NCBI RefSeq assembly: GCF_002019645.1
Contig: NZ_KV917374.1
Coordinates: forward strand, 1,996,696 to 2,060,695
Length of the DNA stretch: 64,000 nucleotides
Direction of reading: 5' to 3'
DNA from: Litchfieldia alkalitelluris
GTDB taxonomy: Bacteria; Bacillota; Bacilli; Bacillales; Bacillaceae_L
Under the pieces are notes generated by a model. It did not search any database, had not been told where the DNA came from, and was given only the letters and a program-made list of their open reading frames with translations. A program made the position numbers and the translations under genes. Shown here one piece after another: positions 27,165 to 36,502 of this stretch. The first letter of the stretch is position 1. Each line of letters starts with the position of its first letter.

Positions 27165-27204
27165 AAACAGGCACTTATCATTTCGATAGATGCCTGTTTC
27201 TTTA
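27165..27204 (+). terminator. Terminator of the DinB-family gene
   Basis: Perfect 9-bp stem AAACAGGCA/TGCCTGTTT with an inner TATC/GATA pairing, followed by CTTT. Confidence 0.8.
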
Positions 27205-27317
27205 CATTTTACCCAGTTTGTCTCTAGTTCCTCATCAGCTTTTTTTGTACTCTCCCAGAGAGCAAGCTTCTTAGTAGAGGTCCTTTTAGCACTTACGGCC
27301 TGACCAAGGGGCAGTTC

Positions 27318-27704
27318 TTATTCTTCGTCTTCTCTATCAAACCACAAGAGCTCTTTATCATCTACATCTCCATTATAGTTAATAAAAATCTCTTCTCCTG
27401 CTTTGATGTCTTTGTATGCATAATAATCAAATGTGTGTTTTTCAAAGCTAATTTCATAGAACGCATTAGGTTTATAGGAATGGTTAAATAACATTCCATA
27501 TCCAAGTAAAAGGGCTGTATGATTTATTCCATATTCAAACGCATAATCAGCAAGTAATGTTTTTTCAATATGTTCATGTTCATCATTTGGATATGCAATG
27601 ACCGGAGCCTCATGAATTAATTCCCCTTTTGCAATATCGCGTGTAGCAAATACGCCTCTATTAAATTCGCCATCACTTACTTTGGACGACTTGATTTCAA
27701 TCAT
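27318..27704 (-). CDS. SET-domain protein
   Basis: 128-residue stand-alone SET domain, a fold that transfers methyl groups from S-adenosylmethionine to lysine. The core motifs are visible: RGVFATRDIAKGELI near the start, MLFNHSYKPNAFY (the NHS-x-x-PN SAM and knot motif), and AGEEIFINYNGD. The ATG at 27704 has AGGTG 6 bases upstream; the GTG at 27713 is less likely. Bacterial SET proteins of this small size occur in several Bacillus species; targets are unknown. It is a single gene on the minus strand. Confidence 0.78.
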   Translation of the reverse strand: MIEIKSSKVSDGEFNRGVFATRDIAKGELIHEAPVIAYPNDEHEHIEKTLLADYAFEYGINHTALLLGYGMLFNHSYKPNAFYEISFEKHTFDYYAYKDIKAGEEIFINYNGDVDDKELLWFDREDEE

Positions 27705-28033
27705 GTATTTCACCTACTCATCTTCTTTAGTTTCTCATCTGACTTTAACACAGTTACATTCATTGGGCAATTGAGCAATTCATTCTAACGCGATTGATAT
27801 TAAAAGCGAAAGTTTTTTCATGTAAATTTAGTTATCTGTTATAAAGAAAAGCTATTTTCCGTAAAATGTTTTGTAAATGATCATAGGAAATTACTACATA
27901 AAATTGTCACATTTCTCTAATAGCGCCAGAACTACTCTCTACTAATGTATAGGTAATTTTTACTAGTCTAGCTCTATTAGTTGATATATAATAAGTAAAA
28001 TTATTACTTTTTTTAAGTTGGAGTAGATGAATC

Positions 28034-29602
28034 ATGCAAGAGCTATTAATGTATATTTTAATTATGGTGATGGGCGGTTTATTAAGTCTTTTTCTAAGCT
28101 TATATACGTTAATAAAGATCAAAAATGCGCCAGGAGCTAATTATTTTATCATTTCAACATTGCTAGTAGGATTATTTACATTTGCCTATGCATTTGAACT
28201 AGCAAGTCCGACCATCGAACAGATTAAATTCTGGCTAAAGGTTGAATATATTGCATTACCATTTATTCCTGTATTCATCTTGTTAATGTGTTTTCAATAT
28301 GCTGGACAGAAAATTCCACGGTGGTTGTATTACTTTTTATTTGGGATCCCCATTTCAACGGTGTTTATGAACCATACTAATGAGTTTCATCAACTATATT
28401 ACACATCAATGGAACTTCAAGTGACTGAACCTTTTCTAATTATTGATCTTGAGGGTGGGCCATGGTTTTATGTGCATTCTTTTTTTCTATATTTGTGTAT
28501 CACTGCAAGTGTAGTTGTGTTGCTCAGACAACTAAAAAAGCGATCTTATAGATTCAAGATGCAGATTTTATTAATGGTTGCAGGATTGTTAGTTCCTATT
28601 GTTGCAAGTGTTTTTTATTTAGTTGGATTGAGTCCCCGTGGTATTGACCTTGGACCTGTTTCAACTTGTATTTCTTTTATTTTTCATGGGATAGCACTTT
28701 TGTCGTTTCAGATGTTTAACCTTGCGCCAATTGCTAGAGAAACAGTGTTTGAGAATATGGGCGAAGGAGTAATCGTATTAAATCCAAATGATGTGATCGT
28801 TGATTATAATCAGGCCCTGCTTAAAGTCATTCCAAACTTAGATCATCACTGTATTGGAAAATCAATTAGTGCCATTTTAAAAGATAACATGAAGCTAGCA
28901 AACATCATCTTGATGAAAGAGGAATGTGATTTCGAGTGGCATGATAATGGTGAATTTACTCATTATCATATTCGTTTTTCTTCTGTAAAAAATAAAAAAA
29001 GCTTAGAGTTAGGATGTATTGTTTCTTTTGTTAATATAACTGAACGAGTTAATATGCAGAAACGGCTACAACTACTTGCTAGTATGGACGGATTAACGCA
29101 GGTATATAACAGAGCTTTTCTTGAAAAGAAAGCTGAAGAGCTCCTAAAAACCCTAGTGACAGAGGGAGGAAGTATATCCATGCTAATGTTTGATATTGAT
29201 CATTTTAAAAATGTAAATGATACATTCGGACACGAAGCTGGAGACCTAGTGTTAACTCAGGTGACCAAGTTAGCAAAAGATAGTCTAAGGTCAAAAGACA
29301 TGATCGGTCGTTATGGTGGAGAAGAGTTTATTATTTGTATGATAAACACTCCTTTCGAGGAAGTCCTTGAATTAGCCAATAAGATCCGGCTAAACATCTC
29401 AGACCTTCGATTGAATCTAAATGGAAAAGACATTCGTGTGACCTCAAGCTTTGGTATTTCAAACAAAGACATACCATATGGAGAAGACACCATAACAATT
29501 AAAGCACTGATGAGACAGGCTGACCAAGCGCTATATACTGCAAAAAATAACGGGAGAAACTGTGTGAAGTTGTTCAATGAAATCTATGAATATACTGGGT
29601 AG
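28034..29602 (+). CDS. Membrane diguanylate cyclase with 7TM sensor, PAS-like and GGDEF domains
   Basis: Makes cyclic di-GMP from GTP. 522 residues: an N-terminal histidine-kinase-type 7TM sensor (about 1-225) with FAYAFELASPTIEQIKFWLK, a PAS-like linker domain (about 230-340), and a C-terminal GGDEF domain starting near DGLTQVYNRAFLEKK. The active-site sequence GGEEF is at 428-432 and the substrate motif FDIDHFKNVNDTFGH is intact. An inhibitory RxxD site (RSKD, 419-422) sits five residues before it, so product inhibition is likely. GGAG lies 10 bases before the ATG. The ligand sensed by the membrane part is unknown. Confidence 0.9.
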   Translation: MQELLMYILIMVMGGLLSLFLSLYTLIKIKNAPGANYFIISTLLVGLFTFAYAFELASPTIEQIKFWLKVEYIALPFIPVFILLMCFQYAGQKIPRWLYYFLFGIPISTVFMNHTNEFHQLYYTSMELQVTEPFLIIDLEGGPWFYVHSFFLYLCITASVVVLLRQLKKRSYRFKMQILLMVAGLLVPIVASVFYLVGLSPRGIDLGPVSTCISFIFHGIALLSFQMFNLAPIARETVFENMGEGVIVLNPNDVIVDYNQALLKVIPNLDHHCIGKSISAILKDNMKLANIILMKEECDFEWHDNGEFTHYHIRFSSVKNKKSLELGCIVSFVNITERVNMQKRLQLLASMDGLTQVYNRAFLEKKAEELLKTLVTEGGSISMLMFDIDHFKNVNDTFGHEAGDLVLTQVTKLAKDSLRSKDMIGRYGGEEFIICMINTPFEEVLELANKIRLNISDLRLNLNGKDIRVTSSFGISNKDIPYGEDTITIKALMRQADQALYTAKNNGRNCVKLFNEIYEYTG

Positions 29603-29605
29603 ACA

Positions 29606-29835
29606 CTTATGCTAAATAAGTATTTCGCACCATGGTGAATGAAAATGGTTACTCCTAAGTGTGGAATGAGTGTAGAGCCACTCGACTCCTGTGAGATCTA
29701 GCGGTTTCGTGAGACCCCACAGGAGCCAAAAGGGCGACGAGGAGGATCACGGACCGCCCCACGGTATCCCGCGAGTGGATGGCAGCTCATGGAACTCCAC
29801 AACCAAAGTTATTTTCAGGGTAGGCCTCCATACTA
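29606..29835. repeat. Long Bacillus-type intergenic repeat, copy A (diverged)
   Basis: About 230 bases aligned with the copy at 54135: both contain TGCTAAATAAGTATTTC, GAATGAAAATG, GAGCCACTCGACTCCTG, GAGACCCC-CAGGAG, GCGACGAGGAGG and a TATTTTCAGGG end. The inner hairpin is preserved with compensating changes (CTCCTGTG with CACAGGAG here, CTCCTGCG with CGCAGGAG there). Confidence 0.75.
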
Positions 29836-29874
29836 ATTAAAAATTAGCACCATGGAGTATGAAAAAATATACTT

Positions 29875-30015
29875 AGCCTAGTGTCTAGCTACAGGCGCTA
29901 TCGGCTCTCAGGTCTAAGTCAATCCATCTAGAAGGTTAAAGAGCAACCTTCAAGCCGTCTTGTCTTATGCCTGTCGCCGATGAACGAGCGCCTTCCGCTT
30001 TTCTTTTTTCAGGGT
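29875..30015. repeat. Second long intergenic repeat (GTGTCTAGCT...GCGCCTTCCGCTTTT type)
   Basis: Begins TAGTGTCTAGCTACAGGCGC and ends CGATGAACGAGCGCCTTCCG. I recognise this as a repeat commonly seen between genes in Bacillus genomes. GAAGGTTaaagagcAACCTTC forms a perfect 7-bp inner hairpin. It lies directly after repeat copy A, so the 29603-30055 gap is filled by these two elements. Confidence 0.65.
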
Positions 30016-30055
30016 AGAGGGGAAGTTAGTTCTCTTAAAAAGGGGGACGTGAGAA

Positions 30056-30964
30056 ATGGATTTTCAAGAAAACTTTATCAAATCGATTCGCTTGTACTTT
30101 AAAGAAGAGGGAGAAGTATGGTTAAAGAAGTTACCAGAACTGATTCGATACAGTGAAGAAAAATGGAAGTTGAAACTAAACCAACCATATTTACTTTCCG
30201 TAAATTATGTTGCACCTGCTGTAATGGAAAGCGGTGAAGAGGTCGTTGTAAAAATCTGTTTTTCCTCGGAGGGATTCATGGATGAATTAGAAGCTATGAA
30301 CACTTTTGAAGACGGAATGGCTAAACTATTAGATTGGGATGATGTTCATCATATCTTTCTCCTTGCAAAATTATCTCCGGGACATACGTTAGCCGAAATA
30401 GAGGATGATGAGGAAGCTTGTAAAATTGCAGCTGATGTCATGAAAAAACTTTCTAAGCCACCTTCACCAAATACTCGAATTAAAACAACAAAAGCTAGAG
30501 AAGAAGCTCTTCATAAAATCATGACTGAACACCCAGATGGTCTTGGACCAATCACTAGTGGAATGCTTGAAAAAGCCTTAAACATCTTTTCATACCTACA
30601 TAAAACACCTCAAGATTACTATCTTCTCCATGGTGATTTTCATCATTATAATATTCTTTCATCAGGAGAAGGTGAGTGGATAGCGATTGACCCTAAAGGT
30701 TTAATAGGCGAGAGGGAATACGACCTGATTCAATATTTACTAAATAAACTTCCTAACAAAGGTGTATACGAAATCATCTCAAAGCGGGTTGAGATTTTAA
30801 CGAAGGAACTTTACCTGATTGAAAAGCGTCTTCTGCTCTGGGGTTATTGTCATACTGTATTAGCGACGGCTTGGTCTGTTGATGATCATGGTGTATTTGA
30901 TCTGGCGTTTTTCAATGGGATTGAAGTTTTTGAGAGAATGTTTGAAGAGAGATTTGTGTTATAG
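30056..30964 (+). CDS. Aminoglycoside/hydroxyurea antibiotic kinase family protein (APH(6)-like)
   Basis: 302-residue small-molecule kinase fold related to streptomycin 6-phosphotransferases. The catalytic segment YLLHGDFHHYNILSSGEG (about 197-214) and the Mg-binding IAIDPKGLIGE (about 218-228) are intact. An N-lobe Lys in VVVKICF is present. GGGGG precedes the ATG. In chromosomes of Bacillus these genes do not always confer resistance; whether this one does cannot be judged from sequence. Single gene, followed by a 10-bp hairpin. Confidence 0.8.
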   Translation: MDFQENFIKSIRLYFKEEGEVWLKKLPELIRYSEEKWKLKLNQPYLLSVNYVAPAVMESGEEVVVKICFSSEGFMDELEAMNTFEDGMAKLLDWDDVHHIFLLAKLSPGHTLAEIEDDEEACKIAADVMKKLSKPPSPNTRIKTTKAREEALHKIMTEHPDGLGPITSGMLEKALNIFSYLHKTPQDYYLLHGDFHHYNILSSGEGEWIAIDPKGLIGEREYDLIQYLLNKLPNKGVYEIISKRVEILTKELYLIEKRLLLWGYCHTVLATAWSVDDHGVFDLAFFNGIEVFERMFEERFVL

Positions 30965-30967
30965 AAA

Positions 30968-30995
30968 GAGAGAGAACCTGTGCCTGTTCTCTCTC
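30968..30995 (+). terminator. Hairpin after the antibiotic-kinase-like gene
   Basis: Perfect 10-bp stem GAGAGAGAAC/GTTCTCTCTC with an 8-base loop; the T-tract after it is weak. Confidence 0.55.
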
Positions 30996-31094
30996 GAATT
31001 ATATATTCTTTCATTCTTCAGTCTCAAGTACATCATGTTTCTGATAAAAATTAAAATCAATGTCCATTAATTAAATAATCTTCTATCTAGTATC

Positions 31095-31889
31095 TTACCC
31101 TACTAATTCCTTTAACACCTTATGCTCATTTTCGTTAAGAAGGTTTTTCTGAATTTTCTTATGAACCTTCTTATTCATGGACTCTTCTAAAAAGTCGGTT
31201 CCTTCTCTATCACCAACAAGCATGATTCTTTCCCAGTTTTGTTTAGCTGCAATTTGATCAAGCATACTGCCAAAGCTCTTCCACCATCTTTGTTGATGTA
31301 CTTTGACGCGGTTGTCAACGTGATCCTGTTGTGTTGCACTTGCGCCATTGCTAATTGAACTAGGTTGTGGTCCTGCATGAATTCTCCAATTTTCATCATC
31401 TAAATCAAATTCATAGGTTTCAGTGTTGTGTAAGGTACCAAAGCTCGTTTCAATAATTTTCGCTTGATTTTGTTGCATCAATACAAGTGCAGTAGAGGGA
31501 TAGTTTTCATGTAAAGCTACTAACTGATCAAGCATTGGTTGCTCTTCCCAGAAAAAGTAGGTGTCTACTGGAACTTGAAGCTCAAATACCTCCCACAGTG
31601 ATTCATCTGCTGTTGCAAAAAGAATGATACTTCTTGGGAGATTTCTTTTCATACTTAATACATAAGGTTCAACTTTTTCTCTAATTTGCTGTAAATTCCT
31701 TAGCTCTTCGGTGGAACTTGCTTCTAAGTATTGTTCGAGGCGATTAAAGCCATTTTTTAGTGCGATTTCCCATTCGCCGCCTTGTTGATCTTGATCACTA
31801 CGGTCAGTGTTTAAGTACATAGTAAGAATTTTATCCGGTTTCACGCGTTGTTCATACTGGAGTTGTTTTAATTTCTTTTGAAATGTCAT
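31095..31889 (-). CDS. VLRF1/baeRF-type release-factor-like protein
   Basis: 264-residue cytoplasmic protein resembling the bacterial relatives of archaeo-eukaryotic release factor 1 (VLRF1 / baeRF). Family-like segments are TMYLNTDRSDQDQQGGEWEI near the start, the central ALVLMQQNQAKIIETSFG, and late WERIMLVGDREGTDFLEESM. Members are linked to ribosome rescue or peptidyl-tRNA hydrolysis in other lineages. No GGQ motif is visible, so hydrolytic activity is uncertain. GAGGAGG precedes the ATG. Single gene. Confidence 0.65.
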   Translation of the reverse strand: MTFQKKLKQLQYEQRVKPDKILTMYLNTDRSDQDQQGGEWEIALKNGFNRLEQYLEASSTEELRNLQQIREKVEPYVLSMKRNLPRSIILFATADESLWEVFELQVPVDTYFFWEEQPMLDQLVALHENYPSTALVLMQQNQAKIIETSFGTLHNTETYEFDLDDENWRIHAGPQPSSISNGASATQQDHVDNRVKVHQQRWWKSFGSMLDQIAAKQNWERIMLVGDREGTDFLEESMNKKVHKKIQKNLLNENEHKVLKELVG

Positions 31890-32046
31890 TTGTACTCCTC
31901 CTCTTTATGTGGCTATTATCCTTTAGACTATTTTCAGGGTGTCTAAACATTTATTCGCAAAGTTAGCTCAGATTTGTGTATGTAAGATTAGTTAGGTAAA
32001 ATAATGAAGTGATTCTAACTATGAACGAAAAAGGTGTTTATTTTAC

Positions 32047-33168
32047 ATGAGGAAGTATATTGTTGTTGGTGGAGGTATTCTTGGAGCATCGACTGCTTAC
32101 CATTTATCAAAAGCAGGAGCAAACGTTGTGTTAATTGATCGAAACGATAAAGGACAAGCTACAGATGCTGCAGCTGGTATCGTGTGTCCTTGGATTTCAC
32201 AACGTCGGAATAAGGCATGGTACACGCTTGCTAAAAATGGAGCGAAATTTTATCATTCACTAATTGAAAAATTAAAGGAAGACGGTGAAACTGATACAGG
32301 TTATAAGGTCGTTGGCGCAATCAGTTTACATACGGATTCAAAAAAATTAGACCAAATGATAGAACGTGCACATAAAAGGCGTGAAGAAGCTCCTGAAATT
32401 GGTGAAATCACAAGACTAACAGCACAGGAAACACAAGCTCTCTTTCCAGCACTATCTGATGAATATGAATCTGTTCATATTAGTGGAGCAGCTCGTGTTA
32501 ATGGAAGAGCACTCAGAGATTCACTTACCCGCGCGGCAAAAAAACATGGAGCTGAAGTGGTTAAAGGAGATGCTACATTAATCCACGACAATTACATAAC
32601 TAAAGGTGTAAGGGTAGAAGAACAAACATATTCTGCTGAAAAAGTGATTATAACAAGTGGTGCTTGGGCAAACCAATTACTAAAGCCACTAGGAATTCAC
32701 TTTCTAGGCTCGTTCCAGAAAGCACAAATCATCCATCTTCAAATGGTAGATGTTGAAACTGATTCTTGGCCGGTTGTCATGCCACCTAATAATCAATATA
32801 TAGTAAGCTTTGCTGAAGGAAAGATTGTAATAGGTGCTACACATGAAGATGATACTGGATTTGATCTGCGTGTAACGGCAGGTGGAGTGCTAGAAGTACT
32901 TGAAAAAGCATTAAACATTGCACCGGGTCTCGCTGATTGCACATTAATTGAAACGAGAGTTGGTTTTCGGCCGTTTACACCTGGATTTCTTCCAGTAATC
33001 GGACAAGTACCTCAATACGAGGGTCTTCTTATTGCCAACGGATTAGGTGCTTCTGGGTTAACTGCAGGGCCTTACTTAGGACAACAATTATCAAAACTAG
33101 CACTAGGTGAAGAAGTAGAGCTCGATTTAAGTCAGTATGACATAAATGGAGCCATTCAAAAGAAATGA
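32047..33168 (+). CDS. yurR: FAD-dependent oxidoreductase, DAO family (YurR-like)
   Basis: 373-residue D-amino-acid-oxidase/dehydrogenase-type flavoprotein. The N-terminal dinucleotide motif VVGGGILGASTAYHLSKAG (about 5-23) is followed by ATDAAAGIVCPWIS; the C-terminal GFRPFTPGFLPVIG and NGLGASGLTAGP motifs bind FAD. The next gene matches B. subtilis YurQ, which lies next to yurR there, so the pair is conserved. The substrate is unproven; D-amino acids or sarcosine-like amines are usual for the family. Confidence 0.78.
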   Translation: MRKYIVVGGGILGASTAYHLSKAGANVVLIDRNDKGQATDAAAGIVCPWISQRRNKAWYTLAKNGAKFYHSLIEKLKEDGETDTGYKVVGAISLHTDSKKLDQMIERAHKRREEAPEIGEITRLTAQETQALFPALSDEYESVHISGAARVNGRALRDSLTRAAKKHGAEVVKGDATLIHDNYITKGVRVEEQTYSAEKVIITSGAWANQLLKPLGIHFLGSFQKAQIIHLQMVDVETDSWPVVMPPNNQYIVSFAEGKIVIGATHEDDTGFDLRVTAGGVLEVLEKALNIAPGLADCTLIETRVGFRPFTPGFLPVIGQVPQYEGLLIANGLGASGLTAGPYLGQQLSKLALGEEVELDLSQYDINGAIQKK

Positions 33169-33193
33169 ACATACATAAAGGACGTGACTTATA

Positions 33194-33568
33194 ATGATCA
33201 AAATTGACATTCCAAAGCCAGACATATCCATCACCCAAAGAAAACAAGTGATGAAAGAAGGGGAGCCTGAGATTAAAGATATTTACGGCTTCATTGATTT
33301 CCATGAAATTCCAAGAGATAAAGGCGGAATCTTCCTGTTTTTTAGCAATAGAGATGAACTTCTTTTTGTTGGCAAAGCCCGTAAACTAAGACAACGAATC
33401 AAAAAACATTTCGAGGATAACGTATCTCCAATCAAAAACCACCGAAATGAAGTATATCGAATTGATGTATGTGTAGTAGAAGATCCAATGGAACGAGAAA
33501 TCTATGAGACATATGCAATCAATACTCTACAGTCTAAATACAATGTTGATAAAGTGTTTTATCAATAA
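33194..33568 (+). CDS. yurQ: GIY-YIG nuclease-domain protein (YurQ-like, UvrC N-terminal type)
   Basis: 124 residues. The GIY-YIG core is GGIFLFF...ELLFVGKARKLRQRIKKHF (parts at about residues 45-77), followed by the conserved Glu in PMEREIYETYAI. It resembles the N-terminal nuclease of UvrC, which cuts 3' of DNA lesions, but without UvrB- or DNA-binding domains. The first Tyr of GIY is replaced by Phe (GIF). GGACGTGA precedes the ATG. It follows yurR by 25 bases, so the two are co-transcribed. Confidence 0.75.
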   Translation: MIKIDIPKPDISITQRKQVMKEGEPEIKDIYGFIDFHEIPRDKGGIFLFFSNRDELLFVGKARKLRQRIKKHFEDNVSPIKNHRNEVYRIDVCVVEDPMEREIYETYAINTLQSKYNVDKVFYQ

Positions 33569-33595
33569 GTTTTGATTTGACTATATCTGGTGCGA

Positions 33596-34687
33596 GGTTC
33601 AGACAGCTTTTAGCGTTTGAGTTGAGAAGCTGTCCGAAGTAGAGCAAGGTTCAGACAGTTTTTAGTGTTTGAGTTGAGAAGCTGTCCGAAGTAGAGCAAG
33701 GTTCAGACAGCTTTTAGCGTCTGAGTTGAAAAGCTGTCCGAAGTAGAGCAAGGTTCAGACAGTTTTTAGTGTTTGGCTCCGAAAGCTGTCCGAAGTAGAG
33801 CAAGGTTCAGACAGCTTTTAGCGTTTGAGTTGAAAAGCTGTCCGAAGTAGAGCAAGGTTCAGACAGTTTTTAGTGTTTGGCTCCGAAAGCTGTCCGAAGT
33901 AGAGCAAGGTTCAGACAGCTTTTAGCGTTTGAGTTGAAAAGCTGTCCGAAGTAGTGTCAGGTTCAGACAGCTTTTAGCGTCTGGCTCGAAAAGCTGTCCG
34001 AAGTCGTGCGAGGTTCAGACAGCTTTTAGCGTCTGAGTTGAGAAGCTGTCCGAAGTCGTGCGAGGTTCAGACAGCTTTTAGCGTCTGGCTCCGAAAGCTG
34101 TCCGAAGTGGATCAAGGTTCAGACAGCTTTTAGCGTCTGGCTCCGAAAGCTGTCCGAAGTGGATCAAGGTTCAGACAGCTTTTAGTGTTTGGCTCCGAAA
34201 GCTGTCCGAAGTCGTGTGAGGTTCAGACAGCTTTTAGCGTCTGGCTCGAAAAGCTGTCCGAAGTCGTGTGAGGTTCAGACAGCTTTTAGCGTCTGAGTTG
34301 AGAAGCTGTCCGAAGTGGATCAAGGTTCAGACAGCTTTTAGCGTTTGAGTTGAGAAGCTGTCCGAAGTAGAGCAAGGTTCAGACAGCTTTTAGTGTTTGG
34401 CTCCGAAAGCTGTCCGAAGTCGTGTGAGGTTCAGACAGCTTTTAGCGTCTGAGTTGAGAAGCTGTCCGAAGTCGTGCGAGGTTCAGACAGCTTTTAGCGT
34501 CTGGCTCCGAAAGCTGTCCGAAGTGGATCAAGGTTCAGACAGCTTTTAGCGTCTGGCTCCGAAAGCTGTCCGAAGTGGATCAAGGTTCAGACAGCTTTTA
34601 GTGTTTAGGTCGAAAAGCTGTCCGAAGTAGAGCAAAGTTCAGACAGCTTTTAGCGTCTGGCTCCGAAAGCTGTCCGAAGTAGATCAA
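33596..34687. repeat. Tandem array: 21 units of exactly 52 bp, each a hairpin
   Basis: Units start with GGTTCAGACAGCTTTTAGCG and repeat every 52 bases from 33596 to 34687 without an indel. Each has inverted arms GACAGCTTTT and AAAAGCTGTC around a 13-base loop, then a variable tail (AGTAGAGCAA, AGTCGTGCGA or AGTGGATCAA). The loop alternates between GTTTGAGTTGAGA-like and GTCTGGCTCCGAA-like forms. Changes in the arms (C to T, A to G) keep G-U pairing. There is no open frame through it and no unique spacer, so it is neither a gene nor CRISPR. It lies between yurQ and the MATE gene. Confidence 0.9.
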
Positions 34688-34704
34688 GGTTTTAAACAAC
34701 TCGT

Positions 34705-34835
34705 AAAGGCCTAGTTCTCAGACAGACAGACCCCCGGAAGCCTAAGCGACGAGCAGGCTCACCGCACACCCCGCGGAAAGCGAGTGAACTGCAGCGATTG
34801 AACCTCCAACCTATGTATTTTTAGGGTAGATCACC
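34705..34835. repeat. Long Bacillus-type intergenic repeat, copy B (right half)
   Basis: Contains GCGACGAGCAGGCTCACCGC, ACCCCGCGGAAAGCGAGTGAA and a TATTTTTAGGGTAGA end, matching the right half of the copy at 54135. The left half is missing; the 52-bp array adjoins it on that side. Confidence 0.7.
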
Positions 34836-34840
34836 AAAAA

Positions 34841-34876
34841 GAAAAAAAGCTTGGACAATGTCCCAAGCTTTTTTTC
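34841..34876. terminator. Strong symmetric terminator
   Basis: GAAAAAAAGCTTGG pairs perfectly with CCAAGCTTTTTTTC around an 8-base loop; it can act in both directions. Confidence 0.8.
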
Positions 34877-34994
34877 ATCTAAGGTCAACTATTGTCAATA
34901 TTTATCAAAAGAAGTACAAGTGATTTATATATAATACAAGGATAAAATAAGATATAATTAGTCTGCTAAACTTTAGATCTAGGAGTACCCATCT

Positions 34995-36374
34995 ATGAAT
35001 CAAACCTTTTCAACAAAAGAAAAGATCAAACAAATTTTCATATTATTAATTCCGATCCTAATTACACAACTTGGTATGTTTTCAATGGTGTTCTTCAATA
35101 CGATTATGTCAGGAAAATATAATGCTTCTGACTTAGCGGGAGTGGCCATTGGCTCCTCGATTTGGAACCCAGTTTTTACGGGCCTAAGTGGAATTTTATT
35201 AGCTGTATCGCCCATTGTTGCACAACACTTTGGTGAAAAGAAGGATAAAGAAGTAGCTAGTGTTGTAGCCAATGGAATTTATTTAGCAGTGATCATTGCA
35301 TCACTTGTGATCATTCTAGGCTTCTTTTTATTAAATCCGATCTTAACGATCATGAATTTACCTAACAGTGTTCATGAAACAGCAAATGCCTATTTAGTAG
35401 GATTAAGCTTTGGTATTATTCCTTTATTTATTTTTAATGTGCTGAGGTCGTTTATTTATGCATTAGGCAAAACTCGAATTGTCATGTTTGTTCTAATCCT
35501 GAGCTTGCCGCTGAATTTCTTTTTGAATTATGTCCTTATTTTTGGCCATTGGGGTTTCCCGGAGCTCGGTGGTGCTGGAGCAGGATATGCAACATCCATC
35601 ACTTATTGGTTTATCGCAGGTATGACCGTATTTGTGATTAAAACAAAAACGCCTTTTTCACAATTTCAGGTTTTCGCCAACTTGAACCAATTCTCATTAA
35701 CTAAATGTATGGAAATATTAAAAATAGGTGTACCAATGGGACTTTCAATATTTTTTGAAACGAGTATGTTTGCTGCAGTCACGATTTTGATAAGCAAGTT
35801 TAATATTACAACTATTGCTGCCTATCAATCTGCATTAAATATTGTTTCATTTCTATATATGATTCCAATCAGTATTTCTATGGCGATCACTGTTTTAGTA
35901 GGATATGAGGTTGGTGCGAAAAGATACCGAGATGCTAGGGCATATAGTTGGATTGGAATTAGTTTATCGATACTAATTGCTTTAGTAACCGGACTAATGG
36001 TTGTGATTTTCCGTTATGAGGTTGCAGCGCTTTATTCTAATGAAGAAGCAGTGATTTTACTAACGGCCCATTTCTTGATTTATGCACTGTTTTTCCAGAT
36101 TTCAGATGCGATTCAGGCAACAGCTCTCGCAGCATTACGAGGATATAAGGATGTTAATATTGCCTTTATCATGACTTTAGTAGCTTATTGGCTTGTTTGT
36201 TTACCAGTAGGATACGTATTAGCGCACTATACAAAGATTGGCGCACCTGGATACTGGATTGGATTAACTGCTGGATTACTAGCAGCCGGGATTGGATTAT
36301 CAATTAGACTAGTTTATATACAAAAACGTAAGTATAAGCAATATAAGGTTTCTAATGAGTTCTCTTTAACGTAA
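34995..36374 (+). CDS. MATE-family efflux transporter
   Basis: 459-residue cation-coupled exporter with 12 predicted membrane spans in two homologous halves. Typical segments are ILITQLGMFSMVFFNTIMSG near the N-terminus, GLSGILLAVSPIVAQHFGE, and the second-half SISMAITVLVGYEVGAKRYRDA. It resembles the NorM/YeeO branch that exports drugs and flavins. TAGGAG precedes the ATG. Single gene between two terminators. The substrate is unknown. Confidence 0.88.
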   Translation: MNQTFSTKEKIKQIFILLIPILITQLGMFSMVFFNTIMSGKYNASDLAGVAIGSSIWNPVFTGLSGILLAVSPIVAQHFGEKKDKEVASVVANGIYLAVIIASLVIILGFFLLNPILTIMNLPNSVHETANAYLVGLSFGIIPLFIFNVLRSFIYALGKTRIVMFVLILSLPLNFFLNYVLIFGHWGFPELGGAGAGYATSITYWFIAGMTVFVIKTKTPFSQFQVFANLNQFSLTKCMEILKIGVPMGLSIFFETSMFAAVTILISKFNITTIAAYQSALNIVSFLYMIPISISMAITVLVGYEVGAKRYRDARAYSWIGISLSILIALVTGLMVVIFRYEVAALYSNEEAVILLTAHFLIYALFFQISDAIQATALAALRGYKDVNIAFIMTLVAYWLVCLPVGYVLAHYTKIGAPGYWIGLTAGLLAAGIGLSIRLVYIQKRKYKQYKVSNEFSLT

Positions 36375-36380
36375 CCTTTT

Positions 36381-36416
36381 AGGAGTATGAATCATAAGAT
36401 TTATACTCCTATTTTA
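36381..36416 (+). terminator. Terminator of the MATE gene
   Basis: AGGAGTAT/ATACTCCT with an inner AATC/GATT pairing, followed by ATTTT. Confidence 0.8.
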
Positions 36417-36450
36417 AAAGAAACGTTAAAAGAAACGTTAAAAGAAACGA
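36414..36450 (+). repeat. 12-bp direct repeat, three copies
   Basis: TTAAAAGAAACG occurs three times in tandem directly after the MATE terminator and about 50 bases before paiB. Confidence 0.7.
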
Positions 36451-36502
36451 GATTTATAATTTCACCCCTAGTAAACTGAAAATAGGTAAGGAGGGATTAA
36501 TA

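Noticed and set aside
33596-34687. CRISPR array
   Set aside because: Regular spacing suggests it, but the whole 52-bp unit repeats, including the parts between the arms; there are no unique spacers and no cas genes.
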